From Prinia subflava (taxonomy: Eukaryota > Chordata > Aves > Passeriformes > Cisticolidae), in contig NC_086247.1 of assembly GCF_021018805.1 (NCBI RefSeq), positions 136,131,602 to 136,195,601 of the forward strand: DNA of 64,000 nt, written 5' to 3'. Every line of letters starts with the position of its first letter. The first letter of the stretch is position 1. The notes beneath the pieces are model-generated. The model ran no database searches. It had not been told where the DNA came from and worked only from the letters and a program-made list of their open reading frames with translations. A program made the position numbers and the translations under genes. Below are positions 36,001 to 50,400 of the stretch, in pieces.

Positions 36001-39000
36001 GAGAGAAGACCTGAAGGCTTTGACAGCTGGCTGGAAGTCACTGGGTTCTGAAAGATGTTTAGGTTGTGCTTAATATGGCAAGCTTGGCTGAGGGCATGAG
36101 ATCACATTCTAAATATGTGAAGAGAGAATGTGGACTGTTGGGAGACAGCTATGAACCATAAAGTCTTGCTGGCTCCTTCCCTCCTGACCTCAGTAAAATA
36201 TGTCACAATGCAGGAAAATAGTTGTTTATGTCTTTTATGTTTATACTAAAAGAATAATCCTTTAAGTTAATAATGTGGATGTTCCTGTAATGTTCCAGAA
36301 GACTAGACTGTAACTGTGCACAAGAGAAGGGTTGTGTGGCACAAGAGAAGGAGTTGTTTTCAGTTAATTAATTGCAGTTAATCTATTTTTAGAGTGTTGC
36401 TAGTAAATTAAGTCCCATCCCTCAATAAAAAATACTTCCTCCATTTTAATCATGTCTTGGTCTGAGAATGAGCATAGACTTCCAGTTTCCTCTCATCCTG
36501 CTCACTTTTAACCAGAAAGGGGAGGCATGGTTCATTAGAAAATGAATTATAAAGCTGTTGTGGGAACTGAGAATAGGAATAACATTGGGATTTTGTTTCT
36601 TGGGTTTGGGTATGTTTTGCATGAGCGGGAACAGAAGGCTGTAATCACACTAAACTCCTCTGTTCTTTGCATGTCCAGCACCTGTTCAGCTACAAAGCAC
36701 TTCATTATCAGGTGGTAGAAATCTCAGGTAGGAATTAATGATACAAATCCTCGTAGTTGCTTTCCTTGAGGGATAGTAAAGATCCACAGAATTAGTGAAC
36801 TGTTATTTTGAGGAAAATTAAATTGGGAGGCAAGAGAAGAGGAAAATAAAATACATTCACCTGATACTGTTCACCTGTACTTTGCTAAGTAGAAAGCTTT
36901 CGTTTGTACTTCCACTGCAGTCTCTAACAAATGAGTGGAGTGTCCAATAGACAGAAGCGTCCTTTGCTTTAAAAATGTGGATTAATCTGAGATACTATTA
37001 ATTCTTGAAACTATTTGACACATATTTATTTGAGGTGTAAATTACATGATCTCCAAAGGACCTGCCAGGCCTCTGTTCTTTGATTCTACTGTCCAGTAAA
37101 AGACTGGTAGTGGTTTTACCTTAATTCATTAGAACTGTGAGGTTGCTGGCCTGTTATTTGGGCTTTAACCCAGTTCCTTTTCAGGTGATGAAAACAAAGT
37201 GACACTTCTTGGTCTTGGAGCATTGGAACACCTGTATAAACTCCTCTCACACGAAGATCCACTTGTACGCAGAAATGCCGTCATGGTATTTGGCATCATG
37301 GCTTCTAATAGTAAGAGTCTCAAGGTTTTACTGTTTTTCACTGTGTGTCATCAAAACAAGAGGTTGATCATGTCACAAAGTCCTATATTAATGGCCCAGA
37401 ATAAAGAGGAAGTGCTGTAAGGTTGAGTTTCAGTGGCTGTTGCTTTTATAATGCTTTATAGACCTATATCTGATTAATGTAATTAAACAGGTCTTAATTT
37501 AGTGAATTTTTTACCCAGTTGTCTTCCATGAGGATATTCCAACCACACTCAAAATCTTTTCATCAACCTCTACCTGCTTGTGATGCTACACTGGACCTTA
37601 CCCTCTTAGCATATCTTCAGTGGTGCTGCACAAACAAGGACTTGAATGAACAAATACCTCCCATTTATATTCACATCTTAATTGGTTTTTTATTTAAAAG
37701 TAAATTAAACTCATATATTTTTCTTAAATTTTAACAATTTCAAATTGTTGAATATATTGATAATAACAACACAGCCCTGTAGAATGAAGTCTGTCCCAAA
37801 GAATATGATTTGAGTTTTCTATCCAAGGGTTGAGGTTTTGCTAGTTTGCCATTGACAACGTTAAAATGCAATCTGAAAGTTTTTGCTGTGATTTTAGTAA
37901 GACCTGTGTAATTCATGTTTTCCATTTGCTGTGTGGGCTGGCGTTAGCATAAAATTGCAAAATGACGGCTTGAAAACTAAATAACAGAAGGATTGCTTTT
38001 AATTTGATAATTTTAACCACAAATGATTTTAGCTATTGGAGTATGACTTCTTTGGCAATTAAAATCGTGCAATATTTAATCAGAACCTGCTAGATGCAAG
38101 TATTTTGAATAAAATTTCAATGAAATATAGAGGAACTTCATATGTATCAAATGTCAAATAATGGCATCTGCTACTTGAAAGTCTCTGTTTCTTTTTTTCC
38201 TGGGCCCATTATGATTTTGGTCTAACTTTAGTTGTGTGTCTTTCTCAGTCAGATCTTTTTGTCACTCAGGGAGTAACCATAAGTACATTTTGCTTGGAGC
38301 AGTTTCTATTTCTTTACTCAGCCAACATTGCCTGACAAAAGACTTCATATTTGAATTTACTTCATTGTAGATGATGTCAAGAAGTTACTGAGGGAACTGG
38401 ATGTCACAAATGCACTTATATCACAGCTAGCGCCAGAAGGTACCTACCTTACAGTATTCATTCCTTGTGCAAAAGTACAATCAGAAATAATTTACAATTG
38501 CCATTTTATCAGACAATTTAATAAAATCTACCCTGTAACTTGTGATTTTTCCTAGTGCATGTTAAATAGGTAAATGCTTTTATAGGAGTAGCTCTGTAGC
38601 TCATTGGGTAGTGTTATGTTGTACAGATGGAAAAAGATGTTTGTGAATACATCAGGTATGGTTAACAGCTATTATTTATTGAATTCAAATAATCCTTTAA
38701 ACTATTGGATTAGCGAATAATATTCTGTGCTGAATAAGACTTGATCAGAATGTTTCTCTTTTTTCTCCACAGAAGATGTAGTTATCCATGAGTTTGCTAC
38801 TCTTTGTCTAGCACATATGGCTGTTGAATATACTACTAAAGTAAAAATATTCAAGCAAGGTGGGTTAGAACCACTCATCAGACTGCTAGATAGCCTTGAT
38901 CCTGATGTTCAGAAGAACTCACTTGAGTGTATCTATCTTTTGGTACAGGTAAAGTTTGCTCTTTTTTGTTGCCCTAAATTACAGAGGCAGATAATCATTT

Positions 39001-41456
39001 GCACCCCTACCCCTGACATTCACTGTGGGATTAGTAATTTTAAAATATTTGTTTCCTTTACTCCATAGTGTTCATGTATGTTTTTGAAACATTGAGTCCT
39101 TGCAACTGAGGCCCTGAATGTTAAATTAGTCATGAATATAACTGGGTTTTAATTCTGTTGAACTTAGTGCAGTTGTCTGTGCTGTACTGCAGTAAAAGTA
39201 CAGTCAGCATGAGGTTCAGATTTTTAAAACTAAATAATAATTTGCCTTCTGAGTTGAAAAATGTTAATCTTAGTAATGAGAGTTGTAATCTGTCTATCCA
39301 AAAGGTTGGAATTATCCTGTAAATTAAAGAACTACCAATTGCATTGTTTCTTGTTTTGACCAGCAAGTCCCTAGCACAATTTTGAACATCTTTTTAATGA
39401 TGGGTGAATGCTGTCAACAGCTCCTTTCCATACTGGGAGGAATAGATTCGTTATTGGCTACTTTCACTAATGTCATCCATATGCTGCTTAGCAAAAGAAT
39501 GGTGCATTTGTGTGGCAGTTCTCTCCCATGGCTTAAGCGAATCAATTCAGTAATGAATTTAGTTTATAACTCTATCTCTTTTGGGGCATCAGAGCATGTC
39601 TATTCAGAATCACATTTTACTCTTTCTCTTTTTTTACTATCTCACTGTCTTTGTTGCAGGGTATATCTGGATAACTGCACCTGGTGCTTGCTTATATTGA
39701 TAAGGATAATTGCATGCTGCACATGTGCAATAAGCTATTTAAAAGCAAATTGTAATTTATTTATTTATTTATTTTCTTTTTTAATATAATCAACTACTGT
39801 CTTTTTATTAAGCTGCACATTCACTGTTTAAAGTTGAATTTTTAAATTGTCATTTTATAATTACTAAAACAAAAGAAGATATAACCAGGCAACCACAGCA
39901 GAGTGCAAAAACTGTTTTCCTCCCACTGAGGTAAATAAAAATGGTGAAACTAAATTTAAAAAAACTTTCTCAAAGAAACATTTGTGTTGAGGCAAACATG
40001 GTAAAATCAAGAATGAATAGGCTTCTTTATACAGGACTAGATTTCGTAGTGTGTACTTCAGACATGCAAGAAACCCCTAGAATTTAAGGTTTGTGGAACT
40101 TGATTATATTCAGTTTGATTCTTAGCTTAAAAGAAAGAAATCTGCAGAACTGGAAGCTCTGGGGTATTGACTCTTTTTTTAATGTCTGAAATTAGATTTT
40201 TGATGTTCTTTCTGTAAAGTGAGAAATTGATCTATTGTTATATTCTCTATCACTAACATTCTTGGTTGGAATATTTTACTGCAGGATTTTCAAAACCGTG
40301 CTGCGGTTCGTGAACTGAATGTAATTCCACCCTTGCTGGGACTTCTGGAATCTGAATATCCGGTCATTCAGCTGTTGGCCCTTCAAACCTTGGGAGTAAT
40401 TAGCAAAGACAGAGAAACCAGGATATTGCTGGGAGAAAATAAGGGATTAGATTGTCTTCTGAATATACTGGAAAACAATGTACGGTTTACTTGCTTTAAA
40501 AGTTTTTTTTGTTTGTGGTGCTGATGTTTGTATGACTAATGAGTAATATTACTTATTTTACGTAAGAGAGATATAAGGACAAAGAGTGACTTACTTGGAG
40601 GGAACTATAGAAATAGGATGAGCTAGAATATCTAGTTTGCTAAGAAAAGAAGCAAAGACATTTCCTAAAGTGTTTATTGTTCAATTTTTGAATTGAGTTT
40701 ACTTTATATAATGGCTTTAGACACAATTTCCTATCGTTGTTTATATTATTATGAGACTCAGTTTAGTGCTTCTTGAGTTCAGGTGTCACAATGGGAAATA
40801 TAATGCATAGAGATATTAATGAAGTTTTTTAAGATCACAGGCCCATTCTTAGTACCTGTCTAACCTGCTTCGATGTAAATGAAAAACTTCTATGGGTTTT
40901 GCTATTTTAATAAATTGTGTTGAATCCAAATAAATTATATGAAAATATGAATTTGTAAATATGTACTTTGCAGTATGAATATACTGCCCAAAAGAAAGTT
41001 ACAACAATTGTCCTACAAACTTAAAAGGCTAAGATATTTTAGTCCTGATTTCAAGGTTCTTTGTTTGTTTCTGGCTTTTTAAAATTTTTTATTAGGAGCT
41101 CAGTGATCTACATATTGAAACTCTTGCTGTGTTGGGAAATTGCCTCGAAGATGTGCATATTCTGCAACAGATTCAGCTGACAGGAGGCCTTGAAAAACTA
41201 CTTTCATTTTTAGAAGTCTCTACTGTTCCTGATATTCAGAAGAATGCAGCAAAGGCAATTACCAAGGCAGCTTATGACTGTATGTGACTTTTCCGTAATC
41301 CGTGGACATGAAATTGTTTATGAAATAAATTTTTGTCCAGAACAAGGCAATCTTCTCTGGTTGAGGGTAGTACTTAGGCTGAGGAAAGCACTGGCAAGAA
41401 TTAATTACAGTAATGAGTCTTGCCAATCAGAGCAGCAATTGGATGCTAGGAGATTT

Positions 41457-41496
<40 letters not shown>

Positions 41497-44400
41497 AATT
41501 TGAATATGTTATGGTTTTGCCTCCATTTATTTTTAATTAATATTTATTATTTTATTTTAATATAGTCTTGTAAAATGCTGTCCTCAAAGGAGAACAGAGC
41601 TCTGAAAACATGATCCTTGTCTTTTGTTTAGTGATACCAGCTGACTGCCATCTTAAGCCACCTTTGCTGGCACTGTTTCTGCCTCTCTCTGTTAAGACTT
41701 CATTGCAAGCTGACTTCCTTTTGCATTCAGCTGCTTGTCTAAATGTCAGGCAATTTCAAATACAAATTCCTTTAACAGAGGCATGAAAGGAAACCTTTCA
41801 AATGGCTTGCAGATTAATATTCCCAGGGGAGTTAAATAGTTTCATTGTAATCTTTTTATAATTATTCATCCTATAGTACTTTTTAATATACTTTTTTTTA
41901 ATTCACCGAGGAATTCCGAATTAGGCTGAACATGCTCATGGTTTATGCCCACAAGGATGCTCTTTTAATCAAACTACATTTGAAATTCCTTCCATACGTT
42001 GGCTACTGAGTTGCAACATGTGCCTGGTAGTGTTGTGTAACAAAATGCAGTGTAACTAATACTACTGACTATAGGTTTTGCTTGTGTCAAGGGGTTTTTA
42101 TGACCGTAGAATTTAAATATTTCATTCATAATTCTGGCACCTTGTGATTGAATCGTGGCTTTATGTGTATTTTAAAAAGATGTCATTTAATTTAATACAT
42201 GGATAAACTAATCTCTCCTTTCTGCCGTATTTCAGACCTCTTTTCATCTCTCCCCATGCTATCTTTCTGATTCTTTTCTCATCTTGCTTAGTTTGATATC
42301 CTGAATATTTGTAATTATTTGGGTTGAAAATGATACACAGAAAGAGTGTCCGAGTATTCTGTGGGTTTTTCTGTGCTTTTGTCATTATCTGTTGGAAGCT
42401 TGGCAAGTCACTGAAAATTGTTTTCATTAATGTTCAGGTATCAAAGATAGGAAGGGACTTTCTTATGTCAGTATTTTCTTTGTGTATTTTCCTGTGTTGT
42501 TATTTTATTATGCTACTTAGGACTGTCAGTATCATTTTTATAGTCCTGTGACAGGCTTGTAAGTTGTATGCTAAGCAGATTTATATTTGCGCCTACTGGT
42601 TTCTGCTGCATCTTACTCCTTTATCATATTTATTTTCAAATAAGCATAGCCTTCTTGGCCTCTTTCACACTTTTTTTTCAGTTTTTGTGGCCTAATATTT
42701 TAGCAGCTGTTAGTAGAAGCATGTCTGAGCACATTTTTAAAGCACAGTTGCAAGAACCACACATAATATATTACAGCACTGCCTATGATATTATATCATG
42801 GGATGTTACCGTCAGTGAAGATGCATCTTCTTGTCATGCTTCTTTACAAATGGAGTCAATGAGGTTTCATTATAGAGGTTTGCTCTCTTCTTCAGCCTAT
42901 GACAGTTAGTATGGATGCAGCAAGCTGGGAAAATATATCAAAAGAAGATCTAAAATATTTGCTTTCAAGCTGTTGAATTTTGGTGACACCCAGCTAGACA
43001 AAAGGAAACTTGTTATCCTATTGCAGTGGAAAACACAGTCCAGTAAACTTGCTGCTCAATGTAAGGCATTGCAAAAAGCACTGAATTTTTAAGCTACGTA
43101 GAGATACTGGAATAAAGTCAGCCTTGCAGTATAAAAAAAAGGCCATTATAAGAAATAGCCAAAGTGCAAAAATAAAACAGAAATATTTTCATGTTTTGTT
43201 TGTTTGATTGGAGTTTGGTTGTAAGCATACTAAACAGCCTATTCAAAATGCAACACTGATGTATACTATACTTGCCTTGATGTGAATCCAGTACAGTACA
43301 ACACAGCTCTTAGTTCTGTAGTGACTTTTTCATTAAATTTGCAATAGCTATACCCACATGCTTCAGGTTTGCTAATCATGGTTGCAATTTACCAATATTT
43401 CCTGTATACTTGGGAAAAAAAATACTGCTTTTCATTGGAATGAAAAACCTACTTCTGCTATGACAGAACATGTATCTAGCTGGTTTTTTAATCCTGGCAG
43501 CTGATATAGCACAGTATCTGGTTTTGAAATTATTATTGTTGACAGATGGAATTTGGTTTTTTTTTCCTGATAGATGTGATCATAGCAAGCAGTTTTGTTT
43601 TATGTTTTCCAGCCCTTTGGAAAGGGACTCCTGTAACTTGGTGTTGTTGTTATAAGATATATTTATCCCTTAAGAGTTATTCTCAGTATCAGAATAAATT
43701 ACATGATATAAACATGATATTCAACTTTAAATAGCATCTCTAGGATGCTGCTCTGTTTAAGTACATTAAAACGGACCATATTTCTATACATAATCATTAT
43801 GCCTTTGTCCCTGAAATTTTTTTGTTCTGTATTATAATGAATTTAATATATTAATTTGTTGATGATTTAGTTCTGTATGCTCAGAATTACAGTGGTGAAT
43901 TATACTGTGATTCCTGCCTTGCCCACCAAATAATGCAGTCATTTTAGAATGGTAAATATAATCTAATGCTATAAATTATTGAATGTCTGTGAGTGGATTA
44001 TCTGGACTGTTGATTAAGGAGAGCCTGATTTTCCCCTGACAATGCCAGACACACCAGCAACAACAAAATGCTGTGCAGTGTTTATGGAGAAAGTGATGAT
44101 CACACTTGCTCTGCCAAACTTTGGTTTGAAGCTCTCCACATTCTTTCTGTCTATCTCAATGTATCTCATGCTCAAAGAGAAGCACACTAAACATGCTCTG
44201 TAGCCTGATTAACAAAAGCATTTCATAATACAAATCTTTGTTTATCTGTGTTATCTCAAGGTCAATGCGAGGTCATGATACTATTTAACATTAACTTTTT
44301 TCGTTTGAAATTGGTACAAATAATTCCATAAGGTGGTGACAGTGACCTGAATAGTCATCAGTAGAACTCAGATCATGATTTTTGGGCAAGAAGGTGAAAT

Positions 44401-47400
44401 AGGTAGATATATTGAAAAATAAAGGTTGTCTCACCATGGGGTCAATGCATGAAAATCTGGACAGAACGGTTGATACTCTTTTAGTTGTGTGTGCTTGATT
44501 TTCCTTCATGTTAAATCAACGTATTCAAATTACTTAGGGGTCAAGAAATTAATCACTGTAAAAATGATGTTGGCACTGACATATGAAGTACTTCAGTGTA
44601 AATGATGTTCTTCAGTTGTGCATTCTTTCTAGTCTCTGGTAAAGGACACAAAGGAAACAACTCATATGCACAGAGAGATCAGCAGAAAATGTTCATCCCT
44701 TAAATAGAATTGGCACCTGGATATTGAAATATTAATAATTTTTATTGATCTAGCTACCTAAATGTACTTGCATACTCTTTATTATAAGTTCAAATTCATG
44801 ATCTGTTTTTCCACATTATTATAAAATTATTTTTCTGTTTAAAATATTTTAAATTACTAATTTCACTCATTCAAATAATTAATTTATATTATTACTTTAT
44901 AAAATATCTTTAAAAGAAATGCTTACCCATCATCATAGCTGCTTTTAAAAGCAAGATCATTTTTTAAGAAAATCTGTAAACAATTATATAACTTGCTGTG
45001 CAATGAACAAATTACTGAGGCATGAAGAACCTCTAGAGATCATTATTAGGGATTATGGACTACCTTGGCAAGCAACAGGCCAGCGACATACTTGATAACT
45101 TGTCAAAATAGTCTCTCATCCCAACTGAGGCATTCTCCTGAGAGCTGGCTGATATGTATCAAGGTTGTGGCCAAAATTCTGACACTTAAAATCCTCTCTA
45201 TTTTATTTGTTGCATCTTTGTTTTGTGATTTCCTTTGTGTATCTGAGGATTCTAACAAAGTTTAAAACTGAGCTGAAGAGGAGAAATTGACTGCACCTGT
45301 CTCATCTCTGTGGTTTGAGTCATTTCTGCTCTAATTACATTTTTGATCAAACTTGCTTTTCATTGACTTTTTTTTACTTTTTTTGTTTACTTTTAATTAC
45401 TACTGTCAGATTCAGATTTATCTAAAAGAATATTTACGATTTTTTTTTCCTTTTAATTTTTTATTATTTGGACTACAACAATCCAAACAAGGGAATGATC
45501 CCTCAGAACAGTAGGAAGCCCTGGTAAAATTTCTAAATATTTTGAAGTCCCACTTACTTCTCAGTTCCTGAAATTCTTTAATACATTCCAAAATTCTACT
45601 ATGCAGATACAGCTTCCAGCATGTAAATAGTCTGCTTTAAATTATGCATATGGTTAATGGTTAAATGTTTATTGATTCTCATCATTGTAGAGCTTCTGTG
45701 ATGTCTAGTGCCTTTCTGCATGAGCAGGTTTCTTTCAGGTGTTTCTTTCTAAGATGCATTTCTGATCTCACCAGTTTTGGGCTGAGGGAGTTTATCAGTT
45801 AATTGGTGTCTACATACAGATGTCTGTGGATACTTTGGTGCTGTGTGTTGCTATTTGTGCAGAGGAAGGAGCCTCTCTGTCCTGCTGCAGCTGCTGCCAG
45901 CCAGTGTAGGCTCAGAAGTGGACACTGTGCTAGACAACAAAATTCAAATTCTCTGCAAAGTGGGCATTAATAAAGAAGTACAAGCTGTGCAGAATTAAAA
46001 ATTTTCTTTTGTAATGCTCCTTGCCTTTTTTGGGGGGCTATTTTAATACACTGACTGATATTTCACCAAGTTTAATTGTACATTTACTGGTATGTTTATG
46101 ACTTTCATGCATTTGGATTTTGTTAGCATAAAATAAAATTCGGCATAATCTTGAGTAAGTATGATCTGTTGCATTGGAAAAGTTGTTTCCATCAAGTCTG
46201 TCTTCATTCTGTGGTTTTAAAGTCTTGCAGAGAACAAACTTTGCATTCTGTTGGGGTATTTATGTTTATACTGTGTTTAATAGTCATTATTTGGGCTTGG
46301 TTCAGAGTTCAGTGAAGCCTAATCCAGGAGCTGGATTTGGATGATCTTTGCGGGTCTCTTCCAGCTCAGGATGTTCTGTGCTGGAATTTGGCTCAGGTCC
46401 TTTGTGCACATTTCTTAATGGCTGGTGCCTCTGTTACCAAAATATTTCCAACAACAAAATGAAATCAAATTCATGTCCTTTCACTGATTAGGAAAACATG
46501 CAGATTAATGCTATTGTTATTTCTCATTTAAAGCTGAAATACGAAAAATCTTACATTGCAAAGAAGTTGAGAAATTTCTCCTAAGCCTTTTGGATACTAA
46601 CAATGATGGAGTTAAAGTTGCTGCTTGCCAAGCCATTTCTGCCATGTGTGAGAATATAGACAGTAAACGTGTCCTTGGACTCCAGGGTAAGTAAGGTGGG
46701 AAAGGATGAAATGTGAATTTGGTTTTTTTCTGTTTATAAGGAGAATATTAAAGTTTTTCAGACTGCCATGGTTTATTTAAATGTTCATATATACAATTAT
46801 TTTTTCAAAGGGATTCCCCAGCTATTACAGTTGCTAAGCAGTGATAATGAAGAGGTAAAAGAAGCTGTAGTGACAGCATTAACTAATTTGACAACAGCCA
46901 ATCCTAGAAATACAAGGTAAGTCTGCAATAATTAAATTATTATTTAAAACACTAATCTGAAGTGATAATATTTTGATTTTTAAAGAATGCCTCATCTTGT
47001 CCTTATCCTACAAGGCAGGTCTGTTTGAATTTGACTATAAGGCACTTTTTGGTGTATATGAGTCACTTGAAATAGCTTGGTTCTCATCAGTGTTACAAGA
47101 GTTGTGCTGTCTCTACTAACGTTAGCTTCATCAAAGAAAGGTATGAAGCAGATGTAATGAAAACAGAGATATAAATCATGTTTTGAAGAGAACATATGAG
47201 CAAAATATGCCTTATAATTTAAAGCATTTGATGTGGAGTTCTTTTTTTAAATCCAAAATCACTGATATATTTTAAAACTTGATGGTTCGTACAACCTTTT
47301 TGACTCATCTAAATCCATTCCTTGAGGGAGAGAGATCTCCTGATTGGCATTGTTTTGCTCTTCCTTTTTTTATTATTTCCCAAATAGTAGGGAATGGTTA

Positions 47401-50400
47401 TAGTGCATTGTCTGAAAGAAGTGTCCCTTCAGAATCCAAAATTCCTAACAAAGGTAACAATGGTTAGCTCACTGTATGTTCCAAAACAATTGTATCAACC
47501 AAGTTCTGCTGTCAGCTGCAGCATTCTTCTATGCCTCTGTTAGAAGTCCTGTTCAGGGGAAAGTAACAGAGCAGTGTGATGTATATGAACAGTCACATGT
47601 AACTTACAAACAAACAAACAAAAAATCCTTAAAAGTTTCCTGGAATATACTTTAAGAAGTTGTAATCAAGTCACAGGCATTCTTTGAAGTGAAAAAGTAA
47701 AATAACTCACAAAATAAATTGTTTCAATTTGTTGATTCATCTCTAATAGTCACTAGTATTCACTTTATGTTACCAGATGGAACAATAATTTGACACAAGA
47801 GAATAATACTCTCTTCTCAGATTCACATAGTACATTTTTTTTTTGCCTGATATTCTGCTCTCCTCATGTGCTGGACTCTTCAGTTGGTGTCAGTGGGAGT
47901 CACACACACATAAAACGAGCACAGTTCTGGAGTCCAGAGGTCAAACTTTCAGCTCCACTACAGCTGGTTTTCGTAGTGCAGCCCTTTGAGGTTTCACATC
48001 GTGAAAAGGGGAATCTCTGGAGAGTTTTGAGTTGGTATAGCAGCTTATGCCAACTCATTCCACTTCCTTTTGCTAAGGAGGTAGTCAGGACATTGTTTAG
48101 CTCAACTGCTGGAACAATTCTCCGAGACCTCAGGCAGGAAAATAGCTGTCTCTGTTCCTCTGCATTATAATGAAGGCCGTGTTTGCTTCTTGCTGGGCAG
48201 AATCAGGAAATTGTAAAGGTGGCTTACATATACTTCTCTCTCCTCACAGTCCAGCTTCAAATACAATATGGAAGCACCAGATAATCTAATCAGAGGTCTT
48301 CTGTGAAAATCAGGAAGCAATAATTTACATTAAATATGTATATTGGATGAATTCCATGTGACTATATAATTACTTCAAAGCTTCATTTCTAAATCAAAAC
48401 CATTAATAAGTCATAGAAGGGTCTGAGTGTGACTAGGATCTATAAATGAATATATAGTGTTGAACCCTTAGCTGATACAAATTGGTATAGTTCCAGCTCA
48501 CTGACTGACTATCAGGCCCATATTTATTTTACATTCTCATAATAGGGAAAAAAATAGTTTGGAGAAAATTAATTCCAGATTGAGTTACCATAATCATATT
48601 TCATACTAGAATGTTTCATTTGTATGTCCTGTAGACATTGAAAATCAGTGTATAAATAATGAAGATGCTGATGCACTTTGATAATAATGTAACTTTGCTG
48701 TGTGATTATGTTGACAATATTCTGATCTCAAATGAAACTGATGAGACTAGTGCCCTTTTATCAGTTATGTATTAGATTCTTGTTATAAACCCTCCAAGAA
48801 TATAAAATCAGAAAGGCAGTAGCAGCAGGTGGACCTTATTTGGCAAGAGCAAAATGGGTCCAGTGATAGGGAAGACTATTTGCTGTGCTTTCACTTTTTA
48901 CTGGCCAGTTAAATATTCAACCTTGTTGAACTCATATGCATGCATTCTGCTGTATTTGATTTCATGAGCACTTTTCTATGTTATGTTGATTGAAGGATGT
49001 GTACCTTGCTCTTTTATTTGGTACAGTATATATTCGAGGATATAAAATGTTGCTATTTTTGCTGGAGATTTGTTGTTCTTTTTAGGAATATCAAAAAGTG
49101 CTGGCAGCTTTTCATATAATATGAAAAAAAAAACAAACTAAAGGAATTGTGTTACGAAAACTCCCACCATAGGTAGCTCATAAAGTCTTCCATTGATTAA
49201 TAGCACAAGAACAGCATAGGCAATGGTCAATACTACCCCCCACTAATGTGTATTAACCTTGACCTTTAGGTGCTTCCCCACAGCAACGAAAGCCTCGTTC
49301 TGTACCCCTACCCAATCAATCCTTTGTTTCTCCACTGAGACAGCCAAGAAAGGTGTCAGATATGGTGGAGGTTTGGTAATTAGAACACCGTTCACAATGG
49401 ATGGGACAGAGACCGGCTTGTCATTTGACACAAGTCCTCAAGCAACCATGATTTGGCAAAAAATAAAGAAATTAATGAATTACTCTGCTTCCCATAGTAT
49501 TTTAACCAAAAATCTAGACCAGAAGAGGACGTGAGTCCCATACAAGTGGTTTGAGTTTTCAGGTTTACTGAAGAACATGGATTTTCAATAGTATTTCTAC
49601 CAGAACACATAGCAATTGATATAAATAACTTCTAAAATATTTCAGCATTTAAGTTTTTGCTGCAGAGCTGATGTTGTGTCCCACTTCAATAGCACGTAGG
49701 AAAAAATACCGTGCTCAAATGCGTCATTAGTTTACAGACTGACACCCTCAGAATATGCTTTTATAAGAATTTTGCCATAAGGACAGGGTTTTAATGCTGA
49801 TCAATATTGGTGATAAATCCTTGTAAACTTGTTAATAATTAGGCTCAGTAAAAATAAAATTGCAAAGTGCATTGCAGTTTAAAATCCCATGTGCTTATTC
49901 TAACATGTTGTGTTACTATGTGTGCATAGCTCCGAGGTCATTCTTGATATATATGTCAGAATTTGTTTCTGTGGTCTGCTTCTGGAAAAAAAGAGAATTA
50001 TTTTCAGCTGGGTATTTGCATCCATCTTCTCAATAATTTTTTTTTTTTTTAATCCAGAGCAATAACTTGCTTTATTGAAAGCTGTATACAGTTGTTTGGA
50101 CAGCAAAATGCCATTTAAAGAATCCCTGAAGCTCTCTGGTTTTGCTGTGTCCAAGCGTGGGGCAGTGTGGGCGCAGTCACTTCAGTAATGGATGTGATGC
50201 ATAAATGGAACAATTGCAGCGAACAAAGAAACAGCAGCGTCATCTGTTGGGCAGGAAAATAAGTGATTCTGTGCCACACATCTAGTCCTGGAACAAATGG
50301 CTTACCTCAGCCTCTGCCTATTTTTTTTTTCATTTAAAGTATAATAAATTATTTTAGCTTTTCATGTATTTAGGATAAGATAATTATGTTAAATATAAAC

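Larger units (their letters stand above)
41280..46533 (+). other. ARMC3: ARMC3 intron 8
   Basis: About 5.25 kb. It contains a (TA)n tract at 41457-41497 and a possible short CR1 tail at 46.3 kb. A 113-codon ORF at 42568-42909 shows no recognisable domain. Otherwise it is AT-rich with no identified content. Confidence 0.83.

Noticed and set aside
39382..39789. 135-codon ORF in intron 6 as an extra ARMC3 exon
   Set aside because: Exons 6 and 7 join in phase without it, the family has no insert at this point, and it shows no armadillo signature.
42568..42909. 113-codon ORF in intron 8
   Set aside because: AT-rich sequence giving a Phe/Ile/Leu-rich translation, with no motif. It is consistent with chance.
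47790..48170. 126-codon ORF in intron 10
   Set aside because: No recognisable domain or conserved motif, and it includes a poly-phenylalanine stretch from a T-run. It may be part of an old repeat.
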